64,000 nt of DNA from Paramecium octaurelia (taxonomy: Eukaryota; Ciliophora; Oligohymenophorea; Peniculida; Parameciidae), in contig CAJJDP010000051.1 of the NCBI GenBank assembly GCA_905182995.1, positions 68,718 to 132,717 of the forward strand, in the 5' to 3' direction. The stretch's first letter is position 1; every line of letters starts with the position of its first letter. Both the position numbers and the translations under genes were made by a program. This document shows positions 1 through 11,137 of the stretch, in pieces. The notes under the pieces were generated by a model. It saw only the letters and a program-made list of their open reading frames with translations, made no database searches and had not been told where the DNA came from.

Positions 1-1312
1 ATATTAGTGTCTTCTTAAAGAGACAGTAATATACGAGTTTTGACCAAACCCAAAAATATATAATACTAAAAGAACAAGCGAAACTTCTCCCTTAGGTTAT
101 TCTTATTATTACAAGGAATAAAATGTTTGGTTACCAAATTTACTCTGGCTAGGGAAAAATAATTTATTTAAGTTTTCAATAATAGAATACAACTATTTTG
201 CCTACAAATCTTAAATTGAAGTATTCATAAAAATGACCGTATTTTGGATATTTTCAATAATAATCCAAAATTCTGGCTTGGAAAAAGTCTTATTATATTT
301 GTAAGATTTATTATTAAAGGATCTATTTTCAATGGTAGGACAATATTCATATAATTTAAAAATTAAACTAAAATGAAATTTGAATTATTCTCATTTTTAT
401 AAGGATCATTTCAAAGTTTTTATTATGTTGCTCATTCAACCTATTAAAACTTAACACAAAAAAATGTTGCTAAGATTAAAATCACAAGAATTGACTTTTT
501 CTTTATATAAATATTAAAATAGAAAAAATTATCCCTATAACTTAAGTTAGTACAAATATTAAAAATTCTACTTTGTAATTCAATAAAAAGAAATAAAGAA
601 ATATTTATCATAAGAAATTTTTGCATGAGCTCTTTCTTGATAGGATATTCAAAATATACTTCTGTATAAACATTCAAAGTCTTAAATTAAGCCCTTTATT
701 TTAGTATAAAAAATGTCATAATTAATTAAAGTTGGTTAAAGAAAAAAATATATTTTAGTTATAAATTATTCTTTATAATCATAAAAATTGAAATTTTATA
801 TGGCTTGCTTAAATACATAATATGAGGAAATAAAGCTTGCGCTATTGAATATGGTATGTGAATACAAACAATTCTCAAATCAAATGATAAACAGGCAACA
901 TGAAAAAGTTAAAAAAGCTGAAACAAGTTCAATATTTCTAATTTATATTTCTTTTAGTTTTAAGAAATAACAGAATAAAGTGGCTAAGAAGATATATGCC
1001 AGAAATTAAAAATTAATATATATTAATCCCTGAGAGTTTGAATCGCCAAAATGAACCCCTATAAAAGCAGAAAACTTGCACTGATTAAACAACCTAAAAC
1101 GACAATGATGGGAATGCTCAAATCTATGGTTTGAAATTATCTATCATTTTTCAGGAACCATTTTATAAGAAATAGAAAATTTTCTAGTAGCCTAGCATTT
1201 TAGTTTGATCCCAACATAAGAATAAATTAATTCTAATAGATGTATATAACTCAAATAAATTATTTAAGGAGAGACTTTACATTTATTGTTTTTTAATATA
1301 AATCTATCTATA
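1..1312. other. AT-rich stretch with no recognised gene
   Basis: I read both strands with the ciliate code and found no frame with recognisable protein similarity. Short open stretches exist, but in DNA this AT-rich with only TGA as stop they are expected by chance. Confidence 0.5.
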
Positions 1313-3480
1313 ATGAAAAATATTCAATTAAAGGAGGCTTTGCTCGCAATTGATGAGACAATTAAAAATACTCTAGTAATCCAAGAAATTATGAATTAAA
1401 ATGCAGAATTAATAATTGATGCAAATGTTTTATTGTGGTTTTGCAAATCATAAATTTCTACTATTCATGAACCGGCTTACGGAGGCACTAGAATTTGCAG
1501 AAAAAGCAATAGCAAATGATTCCTAAAATGCTAATAATGATGCGAAAAAAGGTTAATATTATTAATTATATTCATTTAGCTTACATTTTATAACTCTGTC
1601 ATCGTTACTATAGCTGAAACGAGGCTTAGATGCTTTAGAGTATTTCTATATAGCTATTTAAAAAGCCCCTTGATGAATATGAATTCGAAGTTAGAAAAGG
1701 TATCCATCAATTAAAATTAGCAAATACTTTAGGAATCAATCAACAAATTTTTAGACTTTATTACATTTGAATAGATTTGATGAATGTTAATCCAGTTATA
1801 ATGTTGCCATATAAAAGAGGAAAAATAAACCAGAATAAAATTCAGAAAAAGGCAAATATATTTAATAACATTAAAGCTAATACATTAAGAATACAAAAAA
1901 AAAACAATGAAGCTTTGATTTAATATGATAAGGCTATTGAGCTGGATTCTTAATAACCTAGTTTTAATTCAGGAAAAGGTTGAATTATATTTCATAAATA
2001 TAGCTCATACATTATCAGTAAGGAACTCTATATTCATTTCATACAAGAAATGAACCGGCTCGAAGAAGCCTAATTAGAATGGTAAAAAGCAATAGATATA
2101 GAGTCATCTAATTCTAATTATTATTCTGGAAGAGGTAAATTAATCTTTCTATTTTAGCATACACTTTAAGATAGTTGAATCGAAATGAAGAAGCCATAAT
2201 ATCTTATGATTTAGTAATTTAAAGGAATCCTTAAAACTATGAGCATCCCTCAGGAAAAGGTTAAATTATCATTTTTAAATTAAGGCTATTCGCTAAGATA
2301 ATAGCAAAGAAACATAGAAGCCATAGATTCTTTCGATTCTGCAATAAGCATCTATGCTGATGATGCATATATCTATGCATGAAAAGGTAAATCAATAAAC
2401 TCAAAATTAGGCCTCGCCTTAAGAGAGATGATTAGCTATCCAGAAGCATTGAAATGTTTCGAATAAGCTATTGAAAAAAATCCAGAAGATTATGAGTACT
2501 TTATTGATAAAAGTTTTTCTTAAAACTTATGAATTAGCTGACACTTTAAGATCCATGAATAAGGCTAAGGAAGCTCTGGATTCTTATAATCAAGCTATTC
2601 AAAGATTTCCTAAAGATGAAAGAATTTACGGAGCAAAAGGTAAACTAACCTAATACTCTTTTATAGCATAGGCATTATGTCTTCAGAAAATTATGATGAA
2701 GCTCTGAAATACTTTGATAAAGCAATTTAAATGAATCCACAAAATCCAAGTTTTTATGCAGGAAAAGGTTGACACTAATTAATACCGAAATAGGTGACAC
2801 TCTAAGAGATATGAATCGTTATTAGGATTCTTTAAAATAAGTTGATCAAGCAATTCACTACAATCCTGAAAATTCATTTTATTATGGAGCCAAAGGTAAA
2901 ACCTAGTTTTATAATCCAAGCGAATGCATTGATGTGTAGCAATTATTATGATGAATTGTACGACACCTCAATCAATTTGAGGAAGTGCTAAAATATGCCG
3001 ACTTTGCTATAAATTGGAATCCAAATATAGCTGATAATTATGAGCTAAAATGTAAATCACTATTTGACAATTACTAGCAAATATTTTAAAATACTAGCTA
3101 AAGATTAATGAGGCTTTGAAATTTTTTGATGAGGTATGCAGAAAAAGGTATTTATATCTTAATTAATATTAACTTCAGCTACACTTTAAACTAAATTCCA
3201 CTTGTAAATTAATAATAAGAGCACTTAATTGAAATGAATAGGCCTTGAAATATTGCTCTATTGCTCTTAATAAAGGATCATATAACCACAATTATATCTT
3301 AATAAAATGGTATAAATGACTTTATTCTCATAGTGATTACCTTATTATAGATGTGTCGCTGGAGAGAATCATCAGAATTATATAAAAATTATAATACATA
3401 TGTCCAAATTAGGAATTTCTGAATCAAATAAATAGTAAATTTACAAATGTATTTTTAGGGAGTATAATAATTTAAATGGA
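1313..3480 (+). pseudogene. Decayed TPR-repeat gene, first copy
   Basis: A chain of about ten 34-residue tetratricopeptide units, a fold used for protein-protein binding. Clear units read TLREM..EALKCFEQAIEKNP, TLRSMNKAKEALDSYNQAI and NYDEALKYFDKAIQMNPQNP. ATG at 1313 is the first plausible start. Nearly every unit ends in a G-K-G-like motif followed by a 21-27 nt GT...AG intron, for example 2133-2155, so one exon encodes about one TPR. Lesions: frame changes near 1430, 1670, 2680 and 2960, and a TGA near 2380 where sister units have GGA (glycine). A 29-bp TA-flanked insert at 2013-2041 breaks another unit; the second copy lacks it and reads through. Small frame errors could in part be sequencing errors, but their number argues for a pseudogene. 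The family is certain; the original function is unknown. Confidence 0.75.
2013..2041. mobile_element. TA-flanked 29-bp insert, candidate IES
   Basis: Copy 1 of the first duplication has 29 bp here that copy 2 lacks. The insert starts with TA (2013-2014), a second TA follows at 2042-2043, and exactly one TA remains in the copy without it. No other direct repeat flanks it. It lies in a TPR exon; without it the frame reads HTLQEMNRLEEA, a normal TPR start. Paramecium IESs are TA-bounded, single copy, and often 26-30 bp. The ends (TATCAGTA and, reversed, TATGAAAT) match the known end consensus TAYAGYNR poorly, so this is inferred from boundary, size and frame repair. Confidence 0.6.
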
Positions 3481-3839
3481 GTAATTTTTGTTAGCGCTAT
3501 GGTCAATGATTGAAATATATTTTAAAAGCAATATAAATTATGAATCATTAGAAAATAACTTATATATTCATCTAATTGAATACTAAAGCTTTAAATTAGA
3601 ATAAGGATTATACTCAATATTTGGTGTTGTTGCCACATTCAAATTTTTTCACTATTTTATAATTATTCCAAGTTTTTATCCCTCTATTGTGTATTAATAG
3701 ATGATCCTCTTTCTAAGGACACTCTAAACACTACTAACAGCTAAAATATTCATAGCCAATAACTCTTTTACAGCTTTTATAAAAACTCTACTACACCTTT
3801 TTTTTCTTTCTTATTATGTCTTTAGTTAAATTCGACATT

Positions 3840-4000
3840 CATTTTTTTAATCTCTCAGGTTCGATATATTTGTTATTCATAATCCAATATTGCCTTGTAA
3901 AGGGTTTAAATCTTTTGGTTCTCCATATTAAATTTTGACTATCCAATGAGCCTATCAATTTGATCAAACCCAAACTTCTATTCCATATAGCTGTGTTAAC
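3840..4000 (-). other. Possible coding remnant, unrecognised (also at 6385-6545)
   Basis: On the minus strand about 45 codons read as a basic stretch with IWRTKRFKPFTRQYWIMNNK. The composition looks protein-like, but both ends run into stops and I do not recognise a family. It may be part of a decayed gene lying between the TPR and GTPase remnants. Confidence 0.25.
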
Positions 4001-4502
4001 AAATCATAATAGTCTACAAAATAAGCTTTCCATTAGGCAAAACCTAAACGTAAATAACCTGGAAAAGAAAAGATTAGTAGTGTGCTTATTCAATAGAATT
4101 AGCTTAAAAATTTTCAAATTATTATTAATTAACTTATGGTTTTATACATTTGAAATGAAACTAAAAACGATCAATCTAGAGTATTAGTCCAAAAATATTC
4201 TCATCTAAATTCTGTTATTGATTGATTAGAGAAGATATAAGAGTACTTCTGATATATTTGAATTATGTATTGAAAGTAATTTGAAATAATCAAAGATATT
4301 AAATTATTATATCGATACTTTTGTCATGAAATCAAAACATTAGGAACTTTTCTTTTCCATCACTTTTTTTACTTGAGGCATTTTAAGAATTGAAATTTTC
4401 TCTAAAGCGACATTTCTAATTGCTAATTAAAAATCTCTTCGACTTAGCCTTATAATTATAGAAATATATACTGCTTCATATTAAACATGATTTGGATTTG
4501 CT

Positions 4503-4503
4503 N
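4503..4503. other. Single-N contig join
   Basis: One undetermined base separates two copies of the same 2.5 kb. The sequence after it restarts at the base equivalent to 1957. Confidence 0.9.
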
Positions 4504-5990
4504 CCTAGTTTTAATTCAGGAAAAGGTTGAATTATATTTCATAAATATAGCTCATACATTACAAGAAATGAACCGGCTCGAAGAAGCCTAATTAGAATGG
4601 TAAAAAGCAATAGATATAGAGTCATCTAATTCTAATTATTATTCTGGAAGAGGTAAATTAATCTTTCTATTTTAGCATACACTTTAAGATAGTTGAATCG
4701 AAATGAAGAAGCCATAATATCTTATGATTTAGTAATTTAAAGGAATCCTTAAAACTATGAGCATCCCTCAGGAAAAGGTTAAATTATCATTTTTAAATTA
4801 AGGCTATTCGCTAAGATAATAGCAAAGAAACATAGAAGCCATAGATTCTTTCGATTCTGCAATAAGCATCTATGCTGATGATGCATATATCTATGCATGA
4901 AAAGGTAAATCAATAAACTCAAAATTAGGCCTCGCCTTAAGAGAGATGATTAGCTATCCAGAAGCATTGAAATGTTTCGAATAAGCTATTGAAAAAAATC
5001 CAGAAGATTATGAGTACTTTATTGATAAAAGTTTTTCTTAAAACTTATGAATTAGCTGACACTTTAAGATCCATGAATAAGGCTAAGGAAGCTCTGGATT
5101 CTTATAATCAAGCTATTCAAAGATTTCCTAAAGATGAAAGAATTTACGGAGCAAAAGGTAAACTAACCTAATACTCTTTTATAGCATAGGCATTATGTCT
5201 TCAGAAAATTATGATGAAGCTCTGAAATACTTTGATAAAGCAATTTAAATGAATCCACAAAATCCAAGTTTTTATGCAGGAAAAGGTTGACACTAATTAA
5301 TACCGAAATAGGTGACACTCTAAGAGATATGAATCGTTATTAGGATTCTTTAAAATAAGTTGATCAAGCAATTCACTACAATCCTGAAAATTCATTTTAT
5401 TATGGAGCCAAAGGTAAAACCTAGTTTTATAATCCAAGCGAATGCATTGATGTGTAGCAATTATTATGATGAATTGTACGACACCTCAATCAATTTGAGG
5501 AAGTGCTAAAATATGCCGACTTTGCTATAAATTGGAATCCAAATATAGCTGATAATTATGAGCTAAAATGTAAATCACTATTTGACAATTACTAGCAAAT
5601 ATTTTAAAATACTAGCTAAAGATTAATGAGGCTTTGAAATTTTTTGATGAGGTATGCAGAAAAAGGTATTTATATCTTAATTAATATTAACTTCAGCTAC
5701 ACTTTAAACTAAATTCCACTTGTAAATTAATAATAAGAGCACTTAATTGAAATGAATAGGCCTTGAAATATTGCTCTATTGCTCTTAATAAAGGATCATA
5801 TAACCACAATTATATCTTAATAAAATGGTATAAATGACTTTATTCTCATAGTGATTACCTTATTTTCAAATTAGCTTTTATTTCCTTTTATTATAGATGT
5901 GTCGCTGGAGAGAATCATCAGAATTATATAAAAATTATAATACATATGTCCAAATTAGGAATTTCTGAATCAAATAAATAGTAAATTTAC
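4504..5990 (+). pseudogene. Decayed TPR-repeat gene, second copy (3' part)
   Basis: Same remnant as at 1957-3480, starting inside a TPR unit because of the contig join. The first unit is intact here because the 29-bp insert is absent. The in-frame TGA and the later frame changes are the same as in the first copy, so they were present before any duplication or are shared by both contigs. Confidence 0.75.
5861..5888. mobile_element. TA-flanked 28-bp insert, candidate IES
   Basis: Present in copy 2 only; copy 1 (around 3341) reads straight through. TA begins the insert (5861-5862) and a second TA follows at 5889-5890; one TA remains in copy 1. The flanking direct repeat can be extended to TTATT, so a deletion through a 5-bp microhomology is an alternative. 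It lies downstream of the TPR units, where no frame can test it. The size falls in the shortest IES class. Confidence 0.5.
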
Positions 5991-6869
5991 AAATGTATTT
6001 TTAGGGAGTATAATAATTTAAATGGAGTAATTTTTGTTAGCGCTATGGTCAATGATTGAAATATATTTTAAAAGCAATATAAATTATGAATCATTAGAAA
6101 ATAACTTATATATTCATCTAATTGAATACTAAAGCTTTAAATTAGAATAAGGATTATACTCAATATTTGGTGTTGTTGCCACATTCAAATTTTTTCACTA
6201 TTTTATAATTATTCCAAGTTTTTATCCCTCTATTGTGTATTAATAGATGATCCTCTTTCTAAGGACACTCTAAACACTACTAACAGCTAAAATATTCATA
6301 GCCAATAACTCTTTTACAGCTTTTATAAAAACTCTACTACACCTTTTTTTTCTTTCTTATTATGTCTTTAGTTAAATTCGACATTCATTTTTTTAATCTC
6401 TCAGGTTCGATATATTTGTTATTCATAATCCAATATTGCCTTGTAAAGGGTTTAAATCTTTTGGTTCTCCATATTAAATTTTGACTATCCAATGAGCCTA
6501 TCAATTTGATCAAACCCAAACTTCTATTCCATATAGCTGTGTTAACAAATCATAATAGTCTACAAAATAAGCTTTCCATTAGGCAAAACCTAAACGTAAA
6601 TAACCTGGAAAAGAAAAGATTAGTAGTGTGCTTATTCAATAGAATTAGCTTAAAAATTTTCAAATTATTATTAATTAACTTATGGTTTTATACATTTGAA
6701 ATGAAACTAAAAACGATCAATCTAGAGTATTAGTCCAAAAATATTCTCATCTAAATTCTGTTATTGATTGATTAGAGAAGATATAAGAGTACTTCTGATA
6801 TATTTGAATTATGTATTGAAAGTAATTTGAAATAATCAAAGATATTAAATTATTATATCGATACTTTTG

Positions 6870-7446
6870 TCATGAAATCAAAACATTAGGAACTTTTCTT
6901 TTCCATCACTTTTTTTACTTGAGGCATTTTAAGAATTGAAATTTTCTCTAAAGCGACATTTCTAATTGCTAATTAAAAATCTCTTCGACTTAGCCTTATA
7001 ATTATAGAAATATATACTGCTTCATATTAAACATGATTTGGATTTGCTACGTTTCTCATCTCTTTATTATTTCCAACAAATATTTTTGGTACTAATTTTA
7101 ATTCAGGAGTTTCCAAATCATAGTACCATTTAGTGAATGCATTTTAGAAGCTTTCTTGATCAATAGATGAGGATGATTAAAAAGACATCAGCAAAACCAT
7201 AACTCAATCACCTTAGTTTGTTATATGTTTCTTATCCTGCAGTATCCCATAAAAATTAACTGTCTTGCCTTCAAAAGCTGTTTAAATAGTACAATTTTCA
7301 AAGACCTAAGGGACATAATTTTTGATAACTTATCCTTTATGTAACTAAAGTTAATTAAGGAAATACCTCAATAGTATGTCATGTTTGCCAACATCACCAT
7401 CACCTAAGGCAACTAACTTTATTGAAATCGAATTTTTTTCTGACAT
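6870..7446 (-). pseudogene. Broken Rho/Rac-type small GTPase
   Basis: A minus-strand frame from ATG at 7446 begins MSEKNSISIKLVALGDGDVG and continues as a Ras-superfamily GTPase. The P-loop reads GDGDVGKH where Rho proteins have GDGAVGKT. After a frame change comes the G3 box LWDTAGQE, then an in-frame TGA, a second frame change, and DQESFQNAFTKWYYDLETPE..KIFVGNN. The G4 box (normally TKxD or NKxD) is degenerate (NNKE). With a lost P-loop threonine, one TGA and two frame breaks it cannot make a normal GTPase. Rho-like proteins are molecular switches for actin and membrane traffic. The last third also lies in the left copy (about 4345-4502), cut by the join. Confidence 0.75.
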
Positions 7447-9320
7447 CTCACAAAATTTATATTTAATAATTAAATATATCCTTTGAACATTTTAGTAATG
7501 CTGTAAGGCAATTGTAAAATTTATGTTTGAGAAGGTATGCAGAGTGAAATCTTAAATTATGGTCTGCTTTTGGTTATATTCTAATGATTATATAAAATAA
7601 TATTTTTTTAAAAAACGGGAAAATGCACAAAAAATTTAATACATACAAATAATAATTAATAAAAAAATAAAATTATAATTCAAATAAAATTCTCACACGT
7701 ATAATGATCTCCTTTATTGCTTTTCATACTTTGATGCACGCAGAGTTTGACATTATAATAATGATGTTAATATACATCAATTTATGAAATATAAAACTCT
7801 AAATTAGTTATTGAATTTGATTTTTGGTAAAGACAATGGGTATAATTTATTAACTGCTTTTGAGCTCTGCCTTTAATTTACTACTTTATTGTTTTCCAAT
7901 TAGCATTCGAGAATGTAAAATCTGTATCATCTTTTAAGAAGCACAAAATTTAAGATCCGACAGTAGTAAAACAATGAAGGAGTTTTGCACAAAAAAAATT
8001 GAAGTTCAAATCAATTTAGACCATTCCTTATCTTACAAGAATTTCTAAAAGTGTTGGCTAAGCCGGGCATATGACTGTCCCTAGAAGACCAGTAATATCA
8101 TCGGGTTAATGGATAGGCTTACTCCATACACGCAAAACCTAAATTCCCGGCGAGGTTAGGCTTTACTATATAGTTATTATCTATTAGTGTATTATTCTAG
8201 GGGCCATTAGAAAAATACAAATTTGAAGATAGGCTTTGGCATTGGCGAATAGACAGGGAATGTAATTGTGGTTTGCCCTAATACACAAAAATTAGTATAA
8301 TTGTAATAGATGAAAATATTATCAATGTTCATGCTTCTATTCAATTTATTAAAAAGAAAAATATTAAAATAATTTTATCCTAAAACTACAGAATTGTATT
8401 TTTGTTATTTATATAATATCAGAAGAGAATTGTAGCATTTTATAAAAAATTAACAGTTGAGATCATAAAACAAATATAAAGTCCCAATATATATCTATAT
8501 TTCAAAAAATTAAATCACCCATTGATAAAAGATAGATTTATGCTTTTTCTTTGCCAAATAATAATAATTGTACAGATTACTATGTTATTTTAAAGACTCA
8601 CCTTGAAAATAGTAATTTTTTTTTAAACTGATGTGGTAATAATTAACTTGTTCTACTTTAACAGGTGGCTGCTATAACTGCTTAGATTACTAGATTAAAA
8701 ATTAAGAATATATATATAATGATTAAAAAATATAGTTCACTAACTGTTATATATTTGAATTTACAAGTCTTGCTAATATCTTTGCGCTATTTGCATTTTT
8801 TTGTGCATCAGTAATAATAATAATAGCTTTAATCATCCCTTTTCTACTTGGGTACGAACATTAGGCTTCACTTAAGGACTTTATTTTTAATTTTGTTTGT
8901 GAAAAATTATGAAGATAAATGAAAACCATGATACTGCAACAATCCTATAAATTTGCAATATTAAGCTGACATGCATTAAAACTGAAACCTTTAACTAATT
9001 GCTTAGCTTTTTTGAGAGCCACAGAACATTAATTATAATTCTCTTCTATGCCAAATTACGAAACATAAAACAATAAATTAATTTCATTTTATTTATCATT
9101 ACTATGTTGTTGAAGTATGTCAGACTCCGCTTCAGTGAATGCTTGTAGACTAGCTAGATTGATGCAAAACACTAAACTAAAGCAAATAAAATAACTTAAC
9201 CTCTGATTCAATTTTTTTTTTCAATTTATAATCATTTTCTATTTCTAATTTATGTTTAATTTTCAATTTTATAAAACTCAAGGCAAAATAAAAGAAATTT
9301 ATTATTAATTTGAAAAGAAT
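7447..9320. other. Non-coding AT-rich stretch with a GC-richer island
   Basis: No supported gene. About 8050-8160 has clearly higher GC than its surroundings (GCCGGGCATATGACTG, CCCGGCGAGG) and is open for about 58 codons on the plus strand (GHMTVPRRPVISSG...). I cannot assign it to a family. It does not fold into an obvious tRNA by eye. Confidence 0.4.
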
Positions 9321-11137
9321 ATGAATTGCAAAAATGAGTAGGGGCAAGATTTGTATGGGGTTTTGGCTTTGGCAAAGGACGTGAATGAATTAGTCTTCCA
9401 TAGCCTAATTAAAATATTCAGAAGAGAGAAAATTTAAGACTGTCTAGATTTTCTCCAATAAAGTCTAAACCAAAGTCACGTCAAATAAGAAATGTTAGAG
9501 GTAGGAAGTTATTCACATTTGGAAAAGCTATAGATGCTTAATGTTAATATGAATGACATTAAGAAAATAGCAATTGTTCTCAATACTATTAAGGATCATG
9601 AACTTAATAGAGAAAATTACTCAGTTGAAAAATATAAATAAATTAAATAAAACCTGATCACAAAAATATCATAAGATGTGAAGATATAAGAACTTTTTAA
9701 ATTCTTAGTTCAACTAACCTCTGTAGATGACAATTACATATAGTGTGGATCAAATTCTTTACATTTATTAGTTGAAATGAAGGTTGATTTAAGGGAATAA
9801 TCTTTTGAAAATATTAGAATTAGAAATACTTCATTGATAAGAGCAAAGTTGGTGAGATGTGACTTAAGTGGGTCTGAATTTGATAATGTCATTATTAGAG
9901 GAATAAATTTGAATGGAGCTAAATTGTTTAATTGTAAATGGAGGAATTTAGGTATAAATGAGGGTATTTTGTTAAATGGCCATGTTGGCAAAATCAATTC
10001 AGTTTGCTTTTCTCGAGATAGTAATTATCTAGCTTCTTGCAGTGATGATAAAACAATTCGCTTGTGGGATATGAAAACAGGATATATAAAGTCTGTATTA
10101 AAAGGAAAGAGCTAGGTAAATTAGGCATGTTTCTCACCTAACAGTACAACATTAGCTTCTTGTAACGACTAATTTGTTTATTTATGGAATTTAAAAACTA
10201 ATAGATGTATAAATAAATTAGTTGGTCACAATCGTCAGGTAAATACAATTTGTTTATTTTCTGATGGTACTACATTAGCATCTGGTAGTTCAGATAAATC
10301 TATCCGTTTATGGGATGTTAAGACAAGATAATAACAAACCAGATTAGAAGGTCATAATAGTGCTGTATGGTCAGTTTGTTTCTCTCTTGATGGTACTACA
10401 TTAGCATCTGGCAGTGGAGAATATAAAGGTAATGAGTGCTCTATCCGTTTGTGGGATGTTAAAACAGGATTGTAAAAAGCAAAATTCGATTGTCAAAATG
10501 ATTATGTACTATCAGTTTGCTTCTCTCCTGATTCTACAACATTAGCAAGTGGAGGTGATGATAACGCTATTCGTTTATGGGATTTTAAGACAGGATAATA
10601 AAAAGCCAAATTAGATGGTCATTCTAATACAGTTTATTCAATTTGTTACTCTCCTGATGGTACTAAATTAGCATCAGGTAGTTCTGATAACTCTATCCGA
10701 TTATGGGATGTTAAGACAGGATAATAAAAAGCAAAATTCGATGGTCATACTAGTTATGTTTATTCAGTTTGTTGCTCTATTGATGGCACTACTTTAGCAT
10801 CTGGTTCCGATGATAACTCCATCCGTTTATGGGATGTAAAAACAGAACTACAAATCTTGCCTACAAATAATCTGTCCAATGATAAAATGCTAGCATCAAT
10901 TTAACCCCCTATCTTTCCAGAAATGGATCTTACAGAAAATAGTATTTATTTTTTATATTATTAGTTACCCCCAAACTTTCTATTCAACAGATTTCCTAAA
11001 ATCCCTATTTAGAGGCTTCAGGAGCCTTAATCATGAAAGGAGAATTCGTAAATTATTAAGAAATAGAGTTACTATCATTGTTCAAATCTAAAGGTAGTTT
11101 GATTTTAGAAGGCCAAACAGGACAACAATACAATTGA
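9321..11137 (+). CDS. Pentapeptide + seven-WD40 protein, NACHT-less paralogue
   Basis: Two exons, 9321-10941 and 10965-11137, joined over a 23-nt GTA...TAG intron; 597 aa with glutamine at TAA/TAG. Order: helical N-terminus (1-160), nine perfect pentapeptide repeats (about 161-205: [15 protein letters not shown] ...), then seven WD40 repeats (about 215-510; e.g. [17 protein letters not shown]...IRLWDVKTG), enough for one propeller. A C-terminal module follows with [18 protein letters not shown]40 propellers are binding platforms, so a scaffold or sensor role in the cytoplasm is likely. The N-terminus ([15 protein letters not shown]) matches the giant NACHT protein just after its NACHT end, so this is the detached sensor half. 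ATG at 9321 was chosen because homology begins about ten residues later. The frame looks intact. Confidence 0.9.
10942..10964 (+). other. 23-nt spliceosomal intron
   Basis: Begins GTATTTATTT and ends ATTATTAG. Without its removal the frame meets TGA at 11034; with removal the reading continues into the conserved KGEF module and stops at 11135-11137. Its site corresponds to introns in the two paralogues in this window. Confidence 0.85.

Larger units (their letters stand above)
1957..4502. repeat. Duplication 1, left copy (contig end before single N)
   Basis: 2546 bases that recur at 4504-7048 (2545 bases). The copies run in step throughout, apart from a 29-bp insert present only here and a 28-bp insert present only in the other copy. 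The left copy stops abruptly at a lone N (4503), inside the minus-strand GTPase pseudogene. This is the signature of two overlapping contigs placed end to end rather than merged, so it is probably not a real tandem duplication. Confidence 0.9.
4504..7048. repeat. Duplication 1, right copy
   Basis: Second copy of 1957-4502. It continues past the point where the left copy stops and completes the GTPase pseudogene. It lacks the 29-bp insert at 2013 and has its own 28-bp insert at 5861-5888. Confidence 0.9.

Noticed and set aside
10965..11137. Frameshift near the 3' end of the first WD40 gene
   Set aside because: A 23-nt GT...AG intron at 10942-10964 explains the frame change and restores the conserved C-terminal module.
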